A stretch of 48,126 nt of DNA, taken from assembly GCA_046539045.1 (NCBI GenBank), contig JBKHHU010000003.1, positions 1 through 48,126 on the forward strand, read 5' to 3'. Position 1 is the first letter of the stretch. Every line of letters starts with the position of its first letter. Below, one piece after another: positions 34,302-42,258 of the stretch. A program made the position numbers and the translations under genes. Below the pieces are notes generated by a model. It had not been told where the DNA came from. It made no database searches and worked only from the letters and a program-made list of their open reading frames with translations. The DNA comes from JBKHHU01 sp046539045 (GTDB taxonomy: Bacteria; Planctomycetota; Phycisphaerae; SM23-33).

Positions 34302-35578
34302 GAGCAGCCCTTCCCGTCGCAAGCGCATCGGCCGCCGGTGGAAGGCTCGGCCGGCTCGTCATGGCACGCGCAATCTGGGCCGCAATCGCCAGCCGTCTCA
34401 TCCGAGTGACAGGCACAATCCGAACCGCAGTCGGTGGAGACGGAGTCTTCCGAAGCAGAATTCGAACAACCGCAGTCGGCAGCCCGGGGCGGCGGGGCCG
34501 CGACGGATTTCGCCCGTGCCTGCAGCTGCTCAGCAGAGACTGTCCGGAGCACCTCATCGGGGATATCCAGCGTCTCCTGCAGACTGTCGGCGGTGGAGCA
34601 ACCGCAGCCGGAGGCGAGGTCCTCCGCCGGGGCGAAACGCCGTCTGGCCCCGTCGCTTCGGTTCCGAAGTCTGGCATAGATGTCGCCGGAAGCGATCTCC
34701 TCGTCATCGACCTTGACTGCTTCGCCGGCCTGTTCGTCCGAACCGTTGATGGGTGCCTTGTCGTATTTCGGGAAAACGATCGCCGCCGTCGGGCACATGC
34801 GGGCACAGGCCGGGCAGTTGGTCTTGCACTTGTCCGGACTGGTGACGGTCACCTTCCCGTCCACGAGCGAGTAGACCCCGAACAGGCAGAAGCTCATGCA
34901 TTTCTTGCAGTCGATGCACCGGGAGCGATCCAGCACGGGGAACCAGGGGATCCACTCCGAATCGGCCTTCGCCTGGTGTTCTGCAGCGAACTGCAGCACC
35001 CGGCCGGCCACCTGCTCGGGCTCGATGGCGGCCGAGTTGATATCCAGCACGGCCTTGTCGCCGCATCCGATCTGCGGGCAGTCAATGCGAACCACCGCCC
35101 GCCCCGTCGGCTGGTAGTCGTCGTTGCCTTCTCCGAAGGCGGTCACTGCCACGCCCGCTTCCAGGAGAGCCTTGGCGATGTGGAACATTTCCGGGCTCGA
35201 TTCGCCCAGCAGCACCTCGACCGCTTCAGGACCGGCCGGGCTGACCGGGGCAGTCGATGCGTCCTGTTCGGCCAAGGCGCCGGTAATCCCGCAGTGGCAC
35301 ATCTCCCGCATATTCAACACGTTGCACTCGCCGAGATCCAGGCCCGGAAGGTTCCGCACCGCTCGGGCAAAGCATGCGATGACTGTCGAGCCTGCGGGAA
35401 CATCCCCCAGTACGAACGGACTCTTGGCGGCAGCCAGTCCGCACAGGTCCGGTACCGCGGTGAACGGGCGATTCATGCCGATCAGCCCCGCCAAAACGCC
35501 ATCGGCAGTCTCCTGATCGATCACGTCGGAATGCCGACAGAAGCACATGATAGTTCGATTCTCTGTTCGGTCCGGCAC
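34298..35578 (-). CDS. [4Fe-4S] protein with a cysteine-rich metallothionein-like tail
   Basis: A 426-aa cytoplasmic iron-sulfur protein. The N-terminal ~200 residues form an alpha/beta region with a Cys/His group (IMCFCRHSDVID, EMCHCGITG, CPQIGCGDKA). Then come two [4Fe-4S] sites, CIDCKKCMSFCLFGVY (~226) and CKTNCPACARMCPTAAI (~254). After a linker the last ~100 residues hold 13 Cys in short clusters (SGCGCS, DCGCS, DCGSDCACH, DCGPDCACH, RCACDGKGC). Such tails bind metals or assemble clusters in other proteins; function here is unknown. The start is GTG 35578, preceded by GAGGAG eight nucleotides upstream; ATG 35548 is possible. Its stop overlaps the radical SAM start, so it may be that enzyme's electron donor, as small ferredoxins are for other radical SAM enzymes. 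Confidence 0.88.
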   Translation of the reverse strand: MPDRTENRTIMCFCRHSDVIDQETADGVLAGLIGMNRPFTAVPDLCGLAAAKSPFVLGDVPAGSTVIACFARAVRNLPGLDLGECNVLNMREMCHCGITGALAEQDASTAPVSPAGPEAVEVLLGESSPEMFHIAKALLEAGVAVTAFGEGNDDYQPTGRAVVRIDCPQIGCGDKAVLDINSAAIEPEQVAGRVLQFAAEHQAKADSEWIPWFPVLDRSRCIDCKKCMSFCLFGVYSLVDGKVTVTSPDKCKTNCPACARMCPTAAIVFPKYDKAPINGSDEQAGEAVKVDDEEIASGDIYARLRNRSDGARRRFAPAEDLASGCGCSTADSLQETLDIPDEVLRTVSAEQLQARAKSVAAPPPRAADCGCSNSASEDSVSTDCGSDCACHSDETAGDCGPDCACHDEPAEPSTGGRCACDGKGCS

Positions 35579-35617
35579 GCGTTTACTCCTCTGTCCGCTG
35601 GACGGACAGCCAGGGAA

Positions 35618-35992
35618 CTACTGTTTCTCGACACACCAGACGGCCTTCATGCCGCGAATGTATATCCTGTCGCCTTCAAACACGGGGCAGCTGCGGAGCT
35701 CTTTCAGTGTATTGCGGCTTACTTCCTTCGGTTTGCCGCTGTTCTTGTCCGGACCAAGCAGTAGGTTCGGTTCGGACTGCACGAAAAGCCGATCGCCCAC
35801 CAGGATCGGCGAACTCTCCACAGGTGACTTCCAGCGCACGTTGCTCTGGGCGGACCAGTCAACCGCCGGATTGGCTTTCGGATAGGATCCGGTTCCGTCG
35901 GTCCGCCAGCCGCACGGCGAGCCGGCCAGTGCAGTGACACTGATAAGCGCAGCTGTCGACAGCATACAATAGCTGACCGTTTTGGGCTTCAT
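35618..35992 (-). pseudogene. Internally deleted PQQ-like propeller remnant (124 aa, signal peptide)
   Basis: The frame starts with a signal peptide (KPKTVSYCMLSTAALISVTA) and the usual opening of planctomycete PQQ-like proteins (GWRTDGTGSYPKANPAVDW, NVRWKSPVESSPILVGDRL). After SEPNLLLGPDK it jumps to a closing blade (RSCPVFEGDRIYIRGMKAVW, then CVEKQ). That ending aligns with the C-terminus of the propeller at 16426-18306 (ASPAFAPGKMFLRGGTHLYC). Full-length relatives exceed 400 residues, so about three quarters of the propeller is missing while both ends and the frame are kept. It could be a decayed gene or a deliberately small secreted domain. It lies 39 nt upstream of the ferredoxin gene and ~150 nt downstream of another propeller gene. 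Confidence 0.6.
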
Positions 35993-36068
35993 GAGTCATT
36001 CAACCTCTCGAGGTGGTGTAAGGTGTCGGCCCGATTAGGCGAAGATTGCGGTTTGCCCCAATGCGAGG

Positions 36069-36120
36069 AGGGCTGAAGCTTCGGAAGCGGTCAACGACCC
36101 ACCGCCAAGGCTCCAGCCCT
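36069..36120 (-). terminator. Hairpin between two propeller genes
   Basis: AGGGCTGAAGC (36069-36079) pairs with GCTCCAGCCCT (36110-36120) over 11 positions with one mismatch, around a 30-nt loop that has its own small GCTT/AAGC stem. It follows the stop of the 36146 gene on the minus strand. There is no T-run, so it is only a candidate. Confidence 0.4.
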
Positions 36121-36145
36121 TCCCCGGATGTCATTCCAGACGAAA

Positions 36146-37408
36146 TTATTTGCTGAGGTCCAGGCAGATCAACCGGCCTTCGTGCGTGCGGCAGTACAGT
36201 TTGCCGTGGGCGAGGACCGGTATTGTCCAGCACAGACCATCCAGCACCTTGGCTTTGGAGATCATCTTGAGGCCCTTCGGAGACGCCTCGGAAATCGCCA
36301 GATCGCCCTTCTGTCCCAGGATGATCAGTTTGCCGTCGGCGGCGATCAGCGACCCCTTGCCGTAGCCGCGCTGGGCCCACTGCTCCTCTCCGGTTTTGAA
36401 GTCGATGCACTGCAACCGATTGCCGTCCACGCCGTAGAGATACCCGTCGATCAGGATCGAAGTGTTCATGTGGTTGGACATGTGGTTCCGCTTGCGCCAG
36501 ACTTCCTTCGGCGCGGGGGTGACCTTTACCAGCGCTGAACCGTTCCTATACCCGCCGGCGACGAAAACGTACCCGTCGTGGTAGATCGGCATGACCGCGC
36601 TGACCCCGTACTTGATCTTCAGCGGGTACAGGCCGAATTCCTTGCCCGTCTTCGGATCGAGAATCAACACGCCGTCGCCCGGGAACGTGGCCAGGTATTC
36701 TTTTCCGTCCTGCGTGAACAGGTATGGGGAGGAATACGCAGCCGGGTGCTTCTTCGACTTCCAGATGACATCGCCGGTTTTCTTGTTCATCGCGACAATC
36801 ACGCCGAGGTCCCAGATGAGCATGTCGCCTTTGATCATCGGCGAACACGACCAGCCCCACTGGCCGGGGTTGTTAAAGTCATTGGCGTTCTTCGACCAGA
36901 CGACGTCTCCGGTATCCGCTTTGAGGCAGTACATATCGCCCTTGCGGCTCAAGGTGAACACGAGATTGCTTTCCGGGTCGACCGTCGGCGTCATACCGGG
37001 GCCCCCGTTGCGCCGGGCGGCGGAGGCCTTGTAGGTATGTTTCCAGATTTCCTTGCCGGTATCGGCGTTCAGGCACCAGACGATGTCCTGCCCGCCCTTG
37101 TTGCCCATCGTGTAAAGTCTGTCGCCGACGACCGAGAAGGAACTGAACCCATCGCCGAGTTCGGCAGACCAGATCTCCTTCGGTCCTTTGTCGGACCATT
37201 TGGTCGTCCAGTTGCTCTCGGACGTCTTGCCGGTCCTTTCCGGCCCGCGGTACTGCGGCCAGTCCTTTCCGGTATTGGCAGTGTTCTCACCGGGTTCGGT
37301 CTTTACAGTTTCCGTGCCCTGACAAGCCATCGTCACGACCAGAATCGCTACGAGACCGAAGAAGGGCCCCGCGCAACGAGCGGTTCGTATTCGGAACATG
37401 TTCAGCAT
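36146..37408 (-). CDS. PQQ-like beta-propeller, probable secreted protein or lipoprotein
   Basis: A 420-aa exported propeller. The N-terminus is a signal peptide (GPFFGLVAILVVTMACQG) whose Cys29 could be lipidated, although the lipobox is weak. The mature part opens with DWPQYRGPERTGKTSESNW, then blades with NADTGKEIWKHTYK, KADTGDVVWSKN, NKKTGDVIWKSKK, DPKTGKEFGLYPLK and DFKTGEEQWAQRG, and closes with GKLYCRTHEGRLICLDL. No haem motif is present. The closest relatives by eye are the other propellers in this window, which suggests an expanded paralogous family. ATG 37408 is used, with AGAGAG a few nucleotides upstream. A TATACT element 70 nt upstream may start a transcript here, separate from the NDH-2-like gene. 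Confidence 0.88.
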   Translation of the reverse strand: MLNMFRIRTARCAGPFFGLVAILVVTMACQGTETVKTEPGENTANTGKDWPQYRGPERTGKTSESNWTTKWSDKGPKEIWSAELGDGFSSFSVVGDRLYTMGNKGGQDIVWCLNADTGKEIWKHTYKASAARRNGGPGMTPTVDPESNLVFTLSRKGDMYCLKADTGDVVWSKNANDFNNPGQWGWSCSPMIKGDMLIWDLGVIVAMNKKTGDVIWKSKKHPAAYSSPYLFTQDGKEYLATFPGDGVLILDPKTGKEFGLYPLKIKYGVSAVMPIYHDGYVFVAGGYRNGSALVKVTPAPKEVWRKRNHMSNHMNTSILIDGYLYGVDGNRLQCIDFKTGEEQWAQRGYGKGSLIAADGKLIILGQKGDLAISEASPKGLKMISKAKVLDGLCWTIPVLAHGKLYCRTHEGRLICLDLSK

Positions 37409-37476
37409 GATGTCTCTCTTTGCTTACTGGATGATCTGGAGCGATAGGAGCCTACGTCGACCCCACAGACACCATG

Positions 37477-37482
37477 AGTATA
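37477..37482 (-). promoter_or_regulatory. Possible -10 element upstream of the propeller gene
   Basis: TATACT on the minus strand, 5 of 6 to consensus, about 70 nt before the 37408 start. The -35 region is poor (TTCGGA at long spacing). It lies in the 136-nt gap between the NDH-2-like gene and the propeller gene. Confidence 0.3.
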
Positions 37483-37544
37483 GCGGAAGAAAACTCCCCT
37501 TTCCGAAGAAAATCCAGCGGCGGGAACCTGCGACGGCCTGGGAT

Positions 37545-38747
37545 TCATTCCTGCCCGCGCCGGAAAAGGAGGTCCGAAATGATGCGTTTGCGCTGTCGCC
37601 AACTCCAGGAACGGTAGAGGCTCATCACGTAGTGAAGCAGGAATGGCGTGGTGCCTTTCATCTTCCTGCCAAGGACCGAACCTGCCGCCTTGCCCGGCGC
37701 GAGCGGGACAACGTAACCGGGATCGGCTGGGTTGAACACGCGGATCTCCCGTCCTGTGAGCGTTCGCACAGCCGCCTCGGCAATGTGACGCCCGCCCATA
37801 AGCGAGAACTGCACACTCATGCGTAGCGGCCTGTCTTCGCCCGGACGGGTAGCGGCTGCCAGGTCCCCGGCAGCGAAGACGCGGTCATAGCCCTTGACAC
37901 GGAGGTTCTCGTCGACCGGCAGGCGGCCCTTCTTCTCCTGGTCCTCCTGCAGACCTTCTGCAGCGGGCCCCGGCGTGACGCCCGCGCACCAGCAGATCAG
38001 CGGATCCTCCACAATCGTGCCGTCGGTGAGCGTCACCTCGGACTCGCCGAACCGGTCGATCGTCTGGCCGGTAATTATCTCGACTCCGAACCCCTCGACT
38101 TCCCCGACCGCCCAGTCGACCAGTTCCTCCGGTATGTTGCGGAGAACGCGGTCGGCCTTTTCCACAACGCGGATCCGCATTCGCTTGTGCAGTTCGTCGA
38201 AGTCCAGCCCGGTACGTTGGCTTCCGAGATGTGCCAGATGACTGGCGACCTCAAACCCGGTGTACCCACCACCGACGACGAGAAACTGGGCCTGCAAATC
38301 GTCCTGCACGGCGCGATCGATCTTCTCCATCGCTTCCCGGCCGATGGCGAGGCCCTCGCTGACGTCCTTGAGCCCGATGCTGTTTTCGCGGGCCTGGTCC
38401 ATACCGAAGAAGTTGGTGTCGCACCCGAAACAGCAGAGCAGGACATCGGCAGAGAACTCGCCGCAGTCCGTTACCACGGTTCGGCTTTCGGGGTCGATCT
38501 GCTTGAGGTCCGCGTGCAGAAAGGTGCCGCCGGCCCGGTAGCAGTGCCCGGCCAGATCGGCATGGAGCGATTTCCCTCGCACGCGACTGGAGATGAGGTC
38601 CGGAAGCAGCGGCGAGAAGACGCTGTGTGGGCTGCGGTCGATCATCCGAATTTCAAGGTCCAGATTGCTTCGGCGCAGCCGATCCAGCGAGTGGACCGCG
38701 GTCAGGCCCGCGAACCCGCCACCGAGGATCAGAACGCTTGCTTTCAT
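37545..38747 (-). CDS. NDH-2-like FAD-dependent NADH dehydrogenase
   Basis: A 400-aa pyridine nucleotide-disulfide oxidoreductase fold resembling type II NADH:quinone oxidoreductases. FAD site: VLILGGGFAGLTAVHSLD at the N-terminus; NAD site: FLVVGGGYTGFEVASHLAH near 157; second FAD motif: DRVFAAGDLAAAT near 300. The mid-protein stretch CWCAGVTPGPA and the C-terminal amphipathic helix region (LLHYVMSLYRSWSWRQRKR) fit membrane-surface attachment, as in NDH-2, where electrons pass from NADH to quinone without proton pumping. Two Cys in LLCCFGCDT are not a redox CxxxxC pair. It is the first gene of the minus-strand block, with ~190 nt of divergent intergenic DNA above it. Sulfide:quinone reductase and ferredoxin reductase relatives are less likely because their redox cysteines are missing. 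Confidence 0.85.
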   Translation of the reverse strand: MKASVLILGGGFAGLTAVHSLDRLRRSNLDLEIRMIDRSPHSVFSPLLPDLISSRVRGKSLHADLAGHCYRAGGTFLHADLKQIDPESRTVVTDCGEFSADVLLCCFGCDTNFFGMDQARENSIGLKDVSEGLAIGREAMEKIDRAVQDDLQAQFLVVGGGYTGFEVASHLAHLGSQRTGLDFDELHKRMRIRVVEKADRVLRNIPEELVDWAVGEVEGFGVEIITGQTIDRFGESEVTLTDGTIVEDPLICWCAGVTPGPAAEGLQEDQEKKGRLPVDENLRVKGYDRVFAAGDLAAATRPGEDRPLRMSVQFSLMGGRHIAEAAVRTLTGREIRVFNPADPGYVVPLAPGKAAGSVLGRKMKGTTPFLLHYVMSLYRSWSWRQRKRIISDLLFRRGQE

Positions 38748-38841
38748 GTCGAAAAAACTCCCTTTCCGGTACTACCTAAGTGTAGCGGCGACAATGGACG
38801 GTAACCAATCGCGGCCCCGCGGATCGTCGGCCGGGGCGGCC

Positions 38842-38869
38842 TTGCGGTTGCCTGCGCAGATGGTATAGT
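38842..38869 (+). promoter_or_regulatory. Possible promoter of the glycosyltransferase operon
   Basis: TTGCGG (38842-38847), 16 nt, then TATAGT (38864-38869; 5 of 6). It sits 70 nt before the start at 38940 in the divergent gap between the NDH-2-like gene and this operon. Confidence 0.35.
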
Positions 38870-38939
38870 CGCACGAGGTGGATGCCTGACGGCAACGGGC
38901 GAGGCAGGCTCTACCGGAACTCATGGAAGAGTGTGGTGC

Positions 38940-40538
38940 ATGTCCGGAGAACGCAACGAGTTGAGATCGGTTCGATGGCCGGAGGTGTCTGCGCACAGTC
39001 CAGAGAAACGACGGGGATTGATCCTGCTTCCGTGCCTGTTGCTGACCGCGATCGCCGCAGGAATGATCTTCAGCAGCGAATCCCGCAACCCCAGCACGGA
39101 TGAAGCGATGTGGAGCTACATCGGCTGGAATTGGACAGAACACGGGGCCGCACCGTTTGTGGACAGTTTCGATCACAAACCGCCTTTCGTCTACGAGGTG
39201 TACGCGGTGTCCAACACGGTTTGCCCATGGGCGCCGGTCCATTGCGCCCGGTGGATCGGCATGGCCGCGATGCTGGCCGGGGCGTGGATCGTGTGTCTGC
39301 TCGTCTGGCGCTGGGCCGGTCGGTCCGCCGGGCTGGTTGCGATGCTGCTGTTCGGGCTGACGATGTCGCGCCACGTGGTGGACGGTGCCCACGCCTCTCA
39401 TACCGAGTCCTTCGGGGCGCTGCTGGCGGTGCTTGGCTTTTGGCTGGTCGACCGGATGCGGACGGCCCCTCTCGGCAGGCGAAGTTTGCTGATCGGTCTG
39501 GCGGGATTGGCCCTCGGGTTTGCGTCTCTTGGCGTGCGGCAGTCGGAACTGGCCACGGCAGCGGCGCTGCTGGTGTTCTACCTCCTGATGACGCGCAGAG
39601 AACCGGCCGGGCGGCGATTGCGCGAACTGGGCATTGCCGCCGGCGGTGTGCTCATAGCGGGGCTTCTCGTGATGATTCCGCTGTGGCTTTCGGGGGCGAC
39701 GCCAGGCAATTACATCCACGCATGCTGGTTGAGTATCGGGCACGTCAGCACGATACAGGCCACCGCCGCCGAGCGGATTCACGTGCTGAGCGGGTTCTGG
39801 CAGGAATCGTTCCTGGTGGTGCTGCTGATCGGGGCGCTTGCGTTCGTTTTCCTTCGGCGGCGTATCGCCGCACGCGGCGTGCCGGTGTGGGGTCTGCTGG
39901 TGTGGGCGGGGCTGGCGTTTGCCGCGGCCAACGTGTCGGGCAACAATTACGGGCATCAGCAGAAACAGGCGGTGCTGCCGCTGGCGATTTTGACAGCTCT
40001 GGCGATTGTGGAACTGGTTGGCTTGGCGCGCGCACCGAGAAAAGGCCCCGGGCGGGCCGAGCCGTGGCTGGTGGTCCTGACGCTGGTATTCGCCTTTCCC
40101 CTGCACGCCGTGACCGACAGCGGATACGGACAACCCGACCCTGCCGAGTTCCGGGCGGTGGCCAAGAAGGTGCGCGAACTTTCCTCCCCCGGCGAATACG
40201 TGTACGTGCACGGCTGGGGAGCCGAGCAGGTGCAGTTCCGGGCGAGGCGACAAAGCCCGACGCGTCATTTCAATGGATTCTTCCTGGCGATGCCCGGAGC
40301 GCATGAGCAGTTGCGGACGGATTTGACGGACGCCGGTCCTCGACTGATCGTCGCGCCCGCCCCGTCAGTCGGCCAGACCGGCCCCGGAAACCTGCCCGAA
40401 GCCCAGCAACTCGGCCCCTGGTTTGCGGATCTGCTGGAGAAGCGGTACCGGCCGGTCGAGGACATCGGCGGCTGGCGGATCTACGAGTACAAGACTTCTG
40501 TGGATGTCCCCTTTGCTGAGACGAGGCCGACGCCATGA
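38940..40538 (+). CDS. GT39/ArnT-like integral membrane glycosyltransferase
   Basis: A 532-aa polytopic protein of the PMT/ArnT (GT-C) superfamily, which transfers sugars from polyprenyl-phosphate donors on the outer face of the membrane. After the first TM (LILLPCLLLTAIAAGMIFSS) comes the catalytic loop NPSTDEAMWSYIGWNW, with the D-E acidic pair expected in the first extracytoplasmic loop, then FDHKPPFVYEVYA. About ten further hydrophobic segments follow and end near residue 390. The soluble C-terminal domain includes YVYVHGWGAEQVQFRARRQS. The start is ATG 38940 with GGAAGAG upstream; GTG 38931 is in frame. Its stop overlaps the GT2 start by 4 bp (ATGA), and a GT2 making polyprenyl-phosphate-sugar is the expected donor partner. 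The acceptor is unknown. Confidence 0.88.
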   Translation: MSGERNELRSVRWPEVSAHSPEKRRGLILLPCLLLTAIAAGMIFSSESRNPSTDEAMWSYIGWNWTEHGAAPFVDSFDHKPPFVYEVYAVSNTVCPWAPVHCARWIGMAAMLAGAWIVCLLVWRWAGRSAGLVAMLLFGLTMSRHVVDGAHASHTESFGALLAVLGFWLVDRMRTAPLGRRSLLIGLAGLALGFASLGVRQSELATAAALLVFYLLMTRREPAGRRLRELGIAAGGVLIAGLLVMIPLWLSGATPGNYIHACWLSIGHVSTIQATAAERIHVLSGFWQESFLVVLLIGALAFVFLRRRIAARGVPVWGLLVWAGLAFAAANVSGNNYGHQQKQAVLPLAILTALAIVELVGLARAPRKGPGRAEPWLVVLTLVFAFPLHAVTDSGYGQPDPAEFRAVAKKVRELSSPGEYVYVHGWGAEQVQFRARRQSPTRHFNGFFLAMPGAHEQLRTDLTDAGPRLIVAPAPSVGQTGPGNLPEAQQLGPWFADLLEKRYRPVEDIGGWRIYEYKTSVDVPFAETRPTP

Positions 40539-41473
40539 GAGAAAAATCAATCCTGATCTCACTGATCGTCCCGGTGTTCAACGAGGAACACTGCGTGGAA
40601 GCGTTTTTGGACGAAGTCGATCGCCAGGTCCCGGAAGAAGAGAACCTGACCCGGGAGATCGTTTTCGTCGATGACGGCAGTACGGACGGCACGGTCGATC
40701 GCCTTGCGGAACTGAAGCAGACGCATGAGGGCGTGCGGATCATCTGCCTTTCCCGCAATTTCGGGAAGGAAGCCGCCCTGACTGCCGGGCTGGATCACTG
40801 TCGCGGCGACGTGGCGGTGCCGATCGACGTGGACCTGCAGGAACCGCCGGCGCTGATTCGCGATTTCCTCCGCGAATGGCGCAACGGGTATGACGTCGTG
40901 TACGCCGTCCGCGCCGACCGGCGTTCCGACGGGCTGCTGAAGCGCAGCTCAGCCGGGGCGTTCTATCGCGTATTCAACCGCATTTCGCAGACGCGCATCC
41001 CGCCCAATGTGGGGGATTTCCGCCTGCTCGACCGGCGCGTCGTGGAGGAGGTCTGTCGCCTACGCGAACGGAGCCGCTTCATGAAGGGCCTGCTCAACTG
41101 GCCCGGATTCAAGGCAACCGGCGTATCGTTCGATCGGCCGGCCCGGTCGTCGGGCCAGAGCGGGTGGGGCTTTCTCAAGCTGTGGCGACTTGCACTGGAC
41201 GGGATCTTCAGTTTCTCCAGTGCGCCGCTGAAGGTCTGGGCGTACGTGGGCCTGCTGATCTCGCTGGTTTCGATGGTTTACGGGCTCTACATCGTCGGGT
41301 TGAAACTCATCTACGGAATCGACGTGCCGGGCTACTCCTCGATCATCGTGGCGGTGACGGTACTGGGCGGGTTGCAGTTGATGTCGCTGGGCATCATCGG
41401 CGAGTATCTCTCGCGCATCTTCGACGAGATCAAGCAGCGGCCGATCTACGTCGTCGACCGGATCGTGGAGTAG
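40535..41473 (+). CDS. GT2 polyprenyl-phosphate glycosyltransferase (DPM1/ArnC/GtrB-like)
   Basis: A 312-aa GT-A enzyme likely to transfer a sugar from a nucleotide donor to undecaprenyl phosphate on the cytoplasmic side. Motifs: ISLIVPVFNEEHCVEAFLDE at the N-terminus, IVFVDDGSTDGTVDRLAEL, CLSRNFGKEAALTAGLDH, the metal-binding DVDLQEPPALI near 95, and NVGDFRLLDRRVVEEV. Two C-terminal TM segments (VWAYVGLLISLVSMVYGLYI and IIVAVTVLGGLQLMSLGIIG) end with the family signature GEYLSRIFDEIKQRPIYVV. Length and architecture are typical. It overlaps the GT39-like gene by 4 bp and precedes the methyltransferase by 4 nt, giving a tightly packed operon. Confidence 0.95.
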   Translation: MREKSILISLIVPVFNEEHCVEAFLDEVDRQVPEEENLTREIVFVDDGSTDGTVDRLAELKQTHEGVRIICLSRNFGKEAALTAGLDHCRGDVAVPIDVDLQEPPALIRDFLREWRNGYDVVYAVRADRRSDGLLKRSSAGAFYRVFNRISQTRIPPNVGDFRLLDRRVVEEVCRLRERSRFMKGLLNWPGFKATGVSFDRPARSSGQSGWGFLKLWRLALDGIFSFSSAPLKVWAYVGLLISLVSMVYGLYIVGLKLIYGIDVPGYSSIIVAVTVLGGLQLMSLGIIGEYLSRIFDEIKQRPIYVVDRIVE

Positions 41474-41477
41474 CGCT

Positions 41478-42197
41478 GTGGACCTGAAAGAGCAGCAACT
41501 GCTGGGCGATGACCCCCTCGCACACTGGTATTATCGGGCCAAAGCGCTGGCGATGGACCGGTACCTTCGGGGCGTGAAATTCCAGACGGTTATCGACGTC
41601 GGTGCAGGCTCCGGCGTGTTCTCCCGGTACCTGGTGGAAACCGGCCGGGCGTCGCGAGCGATCTGCGTGGACCCGTTCTACCAGCACGAGCACAGCGAAG
41701 AGTTGCCCGGCGGGAGCATCGACTTCCGCCGACGCTACCACGGTACCCCCGCCGGGTTGATGCTCCTTATGGACGTGCTGGAGCATGTCGATGACGACCG
41801 GGAAATGTTGAGCGGTTATGTCCGGCAAGCCCAGCCCGGCGCTGCGTTTCTCATCACCGTCCCCGCGTTCGAGTTCCTGTGGAGCGCACACGACGAGTAC
41901 CTTCGGCACAAGCGCCGCTACACGCGCCGGCAGTTGCTATCGGTGGTCGATGCGTCCGGACTTGCCGTCGAGCAGGCCGGGTACTTCTACGCGAGCGTCT
42001 TTCCGATCGCAGCGGCGTTGCGACTCGTCCGGCGCCTCACCGGCCGGAAGGCTGAACCCGCCAGCCAGTTGCGCCGGCACTCGCCCTTGGTCAACGGCCT
42101 GCTCTGGGGGATGTGCCGGGCGGAACTGCCGCTACTGAAGGTCAACCGCCTGTTCGGGCTGACGGTCTTCTGTCTGGCCCGCAAACCGCTCCGGTGA
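41478..42197 (+). CDS. Class I SAM-dependent methyltransferase
   Basis: A 239-aa Rossmann-fold methyltransferase. Motif I is VIDVGAGSGVFSRYLVETG, the acidic residue after strand 2 lies in AICVDPFY, and the post-motif block is LMLLMDVLEHVDDDREML. FLITVPAFEFLWSAHDEYLR then HKRRYTRRQL is shared with methyltransferases of envelope polysaccharide clusters. A hydrophobic stretch near 165-180 (QAGYFYASVFPIAAALRLVR) suggests membrane contact. The start is GTG 41478, 4 nt after the GT2 stop, so it is the third gene of the glycosylation operon and probably modifies a sugar or lipid-linked intermediate; the substrate is inferred only. Confidence 0.9.
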   Translation: MDLKEQQLLGDDPLAHWYYRAKALAMDRYLRGVKFQTVIDVGAGSGVFSRYLVETGRASRAICVDPFYQHEHSEELPGGSIDFRRRYHGTPAGLMLLMDVLEHVDDDREMLSGYVRQAQPGAAFLITVPAFEFLWSAHDEYLRHKRRYTRRQLLSVVDASGLAVEQAGYFYASVFPIAAALRLVRRLTGRKAEPASQLRRHSPLVNGLLWGMCRAELPLLKVNRLFGLTVFCLARKPLR

Positions 42198-42223
42198 TCG
42201 CCGGTTTACGCAACGACTGCCGC

Positions 42224-42251
42224 TTGCAACCGACCGGGGTTCGGGTACGAT
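42224..42251 (+). promoter_or_regulatory. Possible promoter of the GNAT gene (leaderless arrangement)
   Basis: TTGCAA (42224-42229), 16 nt, TACGAT (42246-42251). The ATG begins 8 nt after the -10, so transcription would start at or next to the start codon. This agrees with the absence of a ribosome-binding site. Confidence 0.35.
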
Positions 42252-42258
42252 ACTCCGC

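Noticed and set aside
16426..37408. Quinoprotein alcohol or glucose dehydrogenases with PQQ and cytochrome c
   Set aside because: No CxxCH haem sites and no recognisable PQQ/calcium ligand set were seen; only the propeller repeats are certain.
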